Positions 60,946 to 64,000 of a DNA stretch of 64,000 nt are shown here, piece after piece. This DNA comes from JAJISG01 sp964347325 (GTDB lineage Archaea; Thermoplasmatota; Thermoplasmata; RBG-16-68-12; JAJISG01): contig CAYFYA010000004.1 in assembly GCA_964347325.1 (NCBI GenBank), forward strand, positions 52,348-116,347. The letters are read 5' to 3'. A model generated the notes under the pieces. That model saw only the letters and a list, made by a program, of their open reading frames with translations. It was not told the DNA's origin and did not search any database. Numbering within the stretch: position 1 is the stretch's first letter; every line of letters begins with the position of its first letter. The position numbers and the translations under genes were made by a program.

Positions 60946-61071
60946 ACGCGAGCGCTCGAGAGTGAGAACGTATCCAGCGGTGTCCACAATGGATTCCAGC
61001 AGCATCGGATTGGTGATGGAAGCGGTATGGGTGTGAATCCCTCTCTCCCCGAAACTCACAATCGTTCGCAT
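60946..61071 (-). CDS. Possible small ORF with well-placed TATA box
   Basis: From ATG 61071 the frame reads MRTIVSFGERGIHTHTASIT and on through LLESIVDTAGYVLTLERS, which looks protein-like, and a GTATTAACG box near 61097-61105 lies about 28 nt upstream. The frame then runs on, antisense, through the tail of the gene at 59845 to 60703, where it looks like shadow. It may be a small gene, a truncated one or chance. Confidence 0.25.
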
Positions 61072-61176
61072 GCTACTGAGATTCTTGGCGAAGCGTTAAT
61101 ACGTGTCCGTGAGACTTTATTCAGTGTGAATGCCCAGTCAGGTTATCAAGAAAGGACCCTGCAACATGTTGGTTGA

Positions 61177-62013
61177 ATGACGCTCGAGGAATCCTGGAGG
61201 GTTGCACAGGAACGAGGACTGGAGGGATGGAGGAGAATCCTCGCTGTCGAACAGGACCCCCGTGGAAAAGCAGGTTCCGAGTATGAAGCGATATTGGGGG
61301 ACCTGATGGATGAGCTGCGGTCTGCCGCCTCCGTCCTGGATGTAGGTTGTGGTCCGCAACCCGTGGTGGAGAATCTCCGCGGTCCGTGGAGGGTAGCATG
61401 CGATCCGCTTCTGATGGACTTTGTCAAGCTCAGGAAGATTCCGTTTGCACGTCTAGTGAATTGCATTGGGGAGCGACTGCCCTTCAAAGACAAAACATTC
61501 GATTGGACGGTTTGTGTGAACGCAATCGATCACTTCGGAGATCCTTTCTCATCCCTCCTAGAGATTAGCAGGGTAACCAAGACTGGAGCTTTCTTTGAAC
61601 TCCACCTCACCCCGCCCAGCTATCGTATTCTGCGTCGCATTGGACTCAACTTGGGGGCGCGGGTGTATCATCTCCAAACCATTTCGGGACGTAATTTCGT
61701 ACGGATGCTGAAGTCAGCTGGGTTCGAAATTGAACGCTCGACATTCTTCGTGCAGCGGGTTTCCCCTGCGCGGGTGCGACAGGCTTTTCCCTCCTTTTTT
61801 GATGCGGTTTCCTCCTTGATGAAAGAGCCTAACCACCCGGAAATCCTGGATGACACCAGGGGAATAGGGCCCTTGATTGACGGCTGGATATTGCCGTTGG
61901 CGCACACGTTTGCCTCCAAGATAAACGAGGACCTATGGGCTCTAAAGTGTCAGGTTATCGCTCGACCATGGCCGCAATTGCCACAGACCCAGACCCGGGA
62001 CACCGGCAAGTAA
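61177..62013 (+). CDS. Class I SAM-dependent methyltransferase
   Basis: 278 residues with a Rossmann methyltransferase core: SVLDVGCGPQPVVENL (SAM loop, about 51-66), then LPFKDKTFDWTVCVNAIDHFGDPFSSLLEISRV (motif post-II/III of the Methyltransf_11 type). The C-terminal part is not recognised. Base composition is visibly lower in GC than the surroundings, with more mixed third positions, suggesting later acquisition. A CTTTATTC box lies near 61116-61123. Substrate unknown; small molecule or glycan are possible. Confidence 0.8.
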   Translation: MTLEESWRVAQERGLEGWRRILAVEQDPRGKAGSEYEAILGDLMDELRSAASVLDVGCGPQPVVENLRGPWRVACDPLLMDFVKLRKIPFARLVNCIGERLPFKDKTFDWTVCVNAIDHFGDPFSSLLEISRVTKTGAFFELHLTPPSYRILRRIGLNLGARVYHLQTISGRNFVRMLKSAGFEIERSTFFVQRVSPARVRQAFPSFFDAVSSLMKEPNHPEILDDTRGIGPLIDGWILPLAHTFASKINEDLWALKCQVIARPWPQLPQTQTRDTGK

Positions 62014-62110
62014 CTTCACCAACTGCGGGACGCTGAATCGATTGAGGCACGACTCTGCATTTCATGTGCCAACGATTTGCGCCATGTGCTAGCGAGGGTC
62101 AGGACAGGCT

Positions 62111-62218
62111 GTGATAGGTGTCTTGGGTACGGGACAAGTCGGTAGAAGATTGTTGCAGTACGGTCAAGCCCCCACAATGCACGTTACCGTCGGGTATGTG
62201 TTGTTATGGGCCGCGTAG
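62111..62218 (+). pseudogene. Rossmann-type dinucleotide-binding fragment
   Basis: 62014-62375 has no intact gene. Starting at GTG 62111, 35 codons read VIGVLGTGQVGRRLLQYG and then a stop; this is a classic GxGxxG NAD(P)-binding beta-alpha start with nothing after it. It is most simply a remnant of an oxidoreductase gene. Confidence 0.4.
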
Positions 62219-62337
62219 AGTCGGTTAGAAGTCGGAATTTGAGTTTCGTCCTGCGTGGGTCTTTGAATGATCTCTCACAGCTGGAACAGATCTGCGAACA
62301 ACGGGATGTGAAACTCGCCTTGCGAATCCGATACTAA
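62206..62337 (+). CDS. Possible 43-residue ORF
   Basis: ATG 62206 opens a frame MGRVESVRSRNLSFVL... ending ICEQRDVKLALRIRY, with helix-like sequence. No ribosome-binding site is clear and it lies in a remnant-rich gap, so it may be a gene fragment rather than a gene. Confidence 0.25.
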   Translation: MGRVESVRSRNLSFVLRGSLNDLSQLEQICEQRDVKLALRIRY

Positions 62338-62375
62338 AGGATTCCCAAGTGGACCCAGCGCTACTCGCATCGAAC

Positions 62376-63233
62376 TCAACCTAGGGCGACTGCGAAAAGG
62401 CCCATGAGAAACACCGAGAGGCCGACCACTTCGGTCACCCGAAGACGCTCCCGGAGGAGAAAGGCAGCGCCGGTCACGGTTACGACTGGATATGCTCCGG
62501 TGAGAGGCGTGACGAGCACAGCGGGTCCGGAAGCCATGGCCAAGGTAAAGAGGACGACCCCCACGGCCCCGAAAGTCGTGCCGATGGCGGGCCATCGCCA
62601 GTCTGATCCGAGCTTCTGACGACCCATCTTCCAACGCAGGTGGATCAGGAGACTCGACCCTACCAGAAAGTTGGAGAGGGCGTAGTACGCAAACATGGAC
62701 CCTTCCCCGAGGACGCCGATGGCCACCTTAACAAGGAACCCCCAGAGACCCCAGAAGAGGAAAGAGAGCACGATCAAGACGATGACCACTGGCCTAGCCC
62801 TCCCCTCTCCGCGGGTCTCGGCGTACCCAAGAAGCAGGGCAGACCCCACAAGGAAGGAGACACCTGCTGCCTGAGCCCCTGTCATGCTCTCCCCCAGGAA
62901 CAGCAGGGCCAGGACCACCGTGACTGCGGGATAGGCAGCGGTTATCGTACCGATGCGGGAGATGGTCCCTCTGGAGATGGCCTCGTAGTATAGCACGTAA
63001 CCGAGCATCCCAACGAGGCCAGCGGCCATGCCCGTGAGAGCCCCATGGGTGTCATACAGCGGCGGAAAGCCGTAGGCTCCGTATACGCCTACGAAGACCC
63101 CGGCCTCAGCCAGGCTAACCAGGGCGACCATACGCCGTGGCCCTATGGTCGAGGCACCCCGCTTGGCAACGATCTGCCCCAATCCCCATGCAACTGTGGT
63201 CCCGAGGGACAGGGGGAGCCAAAACTCGACCAT
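62376..63233 (-). CDS. EamA-family (DMT) transporter
   Basis: 285-residue polytopic protein with about ten helices in two EamA repeats (each ending in a GxxLLxGE/RERL-type motif: VVLALLFLGESMTGAQAAGV; AAFLLRERLRVTEVVGLSVFLMG). Drug/metabolite exporter superfamily; the substrate is not readable. The ATG lies 26 nt from a CTTTTAAG box, hence leaderless. Confidence 0.9.
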   Translation of the reverse strand: MVEFWLPLSLGTTVAWGLGQIVAKRGASTIGPRRMVALVSLAEAGVFVGVYGAYGFPPLYDTHGALTGMAAGLVGMLGYVLYYEAISRGTISRIGTITAAYPAVTVVLALLFLGESMTGAQAAGVSFLVGSALLLGYAETRGEGRARPVVIVLIVLSFLFWGLWGFLVKVAIGVLGEGSMFAYYALSNFLVGSSLLIHLRWKMGRQKLGSDWRWPAIGTTFGAVGVVLFTLAMASGPAVLVTPLTGAYPVVTVTGAAFLLRERLRVTEVVGLSVFLMGLFAVALG

Positions 63234-63362
63234 CGATGCTTGAAGCCTCCCCAGCTTAAAAGGGACTTCGACCTTCGGTGCGACTATCGGAGGACGACCT
63301 ACCTCTTCACACCCGGGGCCAAGGGCTATAGCGTCCCGACGAATGAGGGAGGAGGTGACCCC

Positions 63363-63479
63363 ATGAAGGACAAGGATGTCCTGAACTGGCTGCTGGAAGA
63401 AGACCAGCCTGCCATCCGATATCTGGCTCTCACCGAGTTGCTGGGAAGGCCGCAGGACGATGCTCGGCCTGTCGGCTAG
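63363..63479 (+). pseudogene. Truncated alpha-helical repeat (toroid-like) protein N-terminus
   Basis: ATG 63363 with GGAGGTGA upstream opens only 38 codons: MKDKDVLNWLLEEDQPAIRY, then LALTELLGRPQDD and an early stop. From memory this resembles the N-termini of longer archaeal HEAT- or squalene-cyclase-like proteins, so the rest appears lost. Downstream is the convergent SnoaL-like gene. Confidence 0.45.
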
Positions 63480-63509
63480 GAATGAGGGGAGTTCGTCCCG
63501 CGGCCTCGG

Positions 63510-63938
63510 CTACGGTGCCAGGCCCAACTGAGAGAACGTCGCGAGCTGGTCCCAGTAGACGTGGTTCTCTGTGACCTTCCCTTCCTCGATCTTGAAGACC
63601 GTGGTCAACCGATTCTTTACGCTCTTGTTCGTGGCAGGTATCTCTTCGCCCTTCATCCCCCGAATGGGCCCCTTGTGGGTTCCCTTCCAGACGGACTCCA
63701 GGCAGACGTAATCGCCTTGGCCGAAGGCCCGCACCGTCTCCATGCGGTGGTCGGGGAAACCAGTTTCCGTGGCTTCGAACCACTCACGAAGGGCCGCCAG
63801 GCCCTTGCCGGGTTCGGGCAGGTTCGGGGCGTAGTTCACAACGGACTCCGCATAAAATTCGAAGAAGCGGTCCCAGTCGTGAGCATTGTAGGCCTCTACA
63901 CCGGCGTCGATCAGCTTTAGGTTCTCCTCTACGCTCAT
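63510..63938 (-). CDS. SnoaL/NTF2-like protein (ester cyclase family)
   Basis: 142 residues of the NTF2-like cone fold: NLKLIDAGVEAYNAHDWDRFFEFYAESVVNYAP, GLAALREWFEATETGFPDHRMETV and GKVTENHVYWDQLATFSQLG, as in SnoaL-like polyketide cyclases and unassigned ester cyclases. Substrate unknown. Its ATG overlaps the stop of a partial upstream frame, suggesting an operon. Confidence 0.85.
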   Translation of the reverse strand: MSVEENLKLIDAGVEAYNAHDWDRFFEFYAESVVNYAPNLPEPGKGLAALREWFEATETGFPDHRMETVRAFGQGDYVCLESVWKGTHKGPIRGMKGEEIPATNKSVKNRLTTVFKIEEGKVTENHVYWDQLATFSQLGLAP

Positions 63939-64000
63939 CTCACTTCACCTCCTCCCTCCTCGAGGGCCTTGGGAACTTGGCCGCGCCCCTCCTCGGCGCC
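63935..64000 (-). CDS. Partial CDS at window edge (C-terminus)
   Basis: An open frame enters from the window edge and ends VPKALEEGGGEVR with a TGA that overlaps the ATG of the SnoaL-like gene (ATGA). GGAGGAGGTGA within it would serve as the downstream ribosome-binding site. Only about 21 residues are visible, so no product can be named. Confidence 0.4.
   Translation of the reverse strand, partial: GAEEGRGQVPKALEEGGGEVR

Noticed and set aside
1..64000. CRISPR arrays, insertion sequences or prophage
   Set aside because: No regularly spaced direct repeats, transposase or phage structural genes were seen on either strand.

Overview
The window is archaeal chromosomal DNA. It encodes PCNA, transcription factor S, SRP54, FtsY, prefoldin alpha, ribosomal proteins eL20 and eL41, DNA primase PriS, an archaeal-type methionine adenosyltransferase, a class I CCA-adding enzyme and an HVO_0476-type zinc protein. 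It also carries an intron-containing tRNA-Trp and well-placed TATA boxes. The protein set and the eL20-pfdA-ftsY gene order suggest a euryarchaeon, most likely of the Thermoplasmatota side. That placement is inferred from memory of families, not from a search. The DNA is GC-rich and densely coded, and no CRISPR array, insertion sequence or prophage is visible.

Layout. 0-9 kb: a membrane protein, TFS, PCNA, a PiT phosphate transporter with its DUF47 partner, a divergent AbrB-PhoU regulator, SRP54, a coiled-coil protein and GlyA. 9-16 kb: type 5 uracil-DNA glycosylase, an ArsB/NhaD-like permease paired with a tandem UspA protein, MAT, RNase Z and histidine ammonia-lyase. 16-26 kb: the smc-scpA-scpB operon, followed by a 1,491-residue helical-repeat protein ending in an Ig-like domain and a RING-like zinc domain. 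26-29 kb: UDP-GlcNAc 2-epimerase and two family 2 glycosyltransferases. 29-34 kb: FtsY, prefoldin, eL20, a TPR membrane protein ending in helix-hairpin-helix motifs, and PriS. 34-42 kb: TraB, Pcm, HVO_0476, rhomboid, HemK2-like methyltransferase, PRPP synthetase, a second AbrB-PhoU, a CBS protein, a 56-residue zinc protein and Cca. 42-44.4 kb: eL41 directly upstream of tRNA-Trp, a double GNAT protein and tRNA-Arg. 44.4-58 kb: a two-subunit 2-oxoacid:ferredoxin oxidoreductase, DUF72, DNA polymerase IV, YbaK, ThyX, a third AbrB-PhoU, an FrhB-like iron-sulfur flavoprotein, a GltD-like oxidoreductase and a four-subunit porGDAB operon. 58-64 kb: OsmC, small membrane and secreted proteins, a methyltransferase, an EamA exporter, several gene remnants and a SnoaL-like protein.

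How it fits together. The two ferredoxin-reducing oxidoreductases, the FrhB-like protein and the GltD-like enzyme point to ferredoxin- and flavin-based fermentative or respiratory carbon metabolism. The three AbrB-PhoU paralogues, DUF47 and PiT point to elaborate phosphate control. SMC-ScpAB, PCNA, PriS and Pol IV are chromosome maintenance genes.

Most notable: (i) a tRNA-Trp intron that itself looks like a box C/D guide RNA; (ii) a 22-residue eL41 gene ending 4 nt before that tRNA; (iii) the giant repeat and RING-like protein after smc-scpAB; (iv) three genes (smc, prs, DUF72) whose reading frames fit only, or fit best, a CTG start; (v) widespread leaderless promoter geometry, including a palindromic TATA box lying midway between two divergent start codons.
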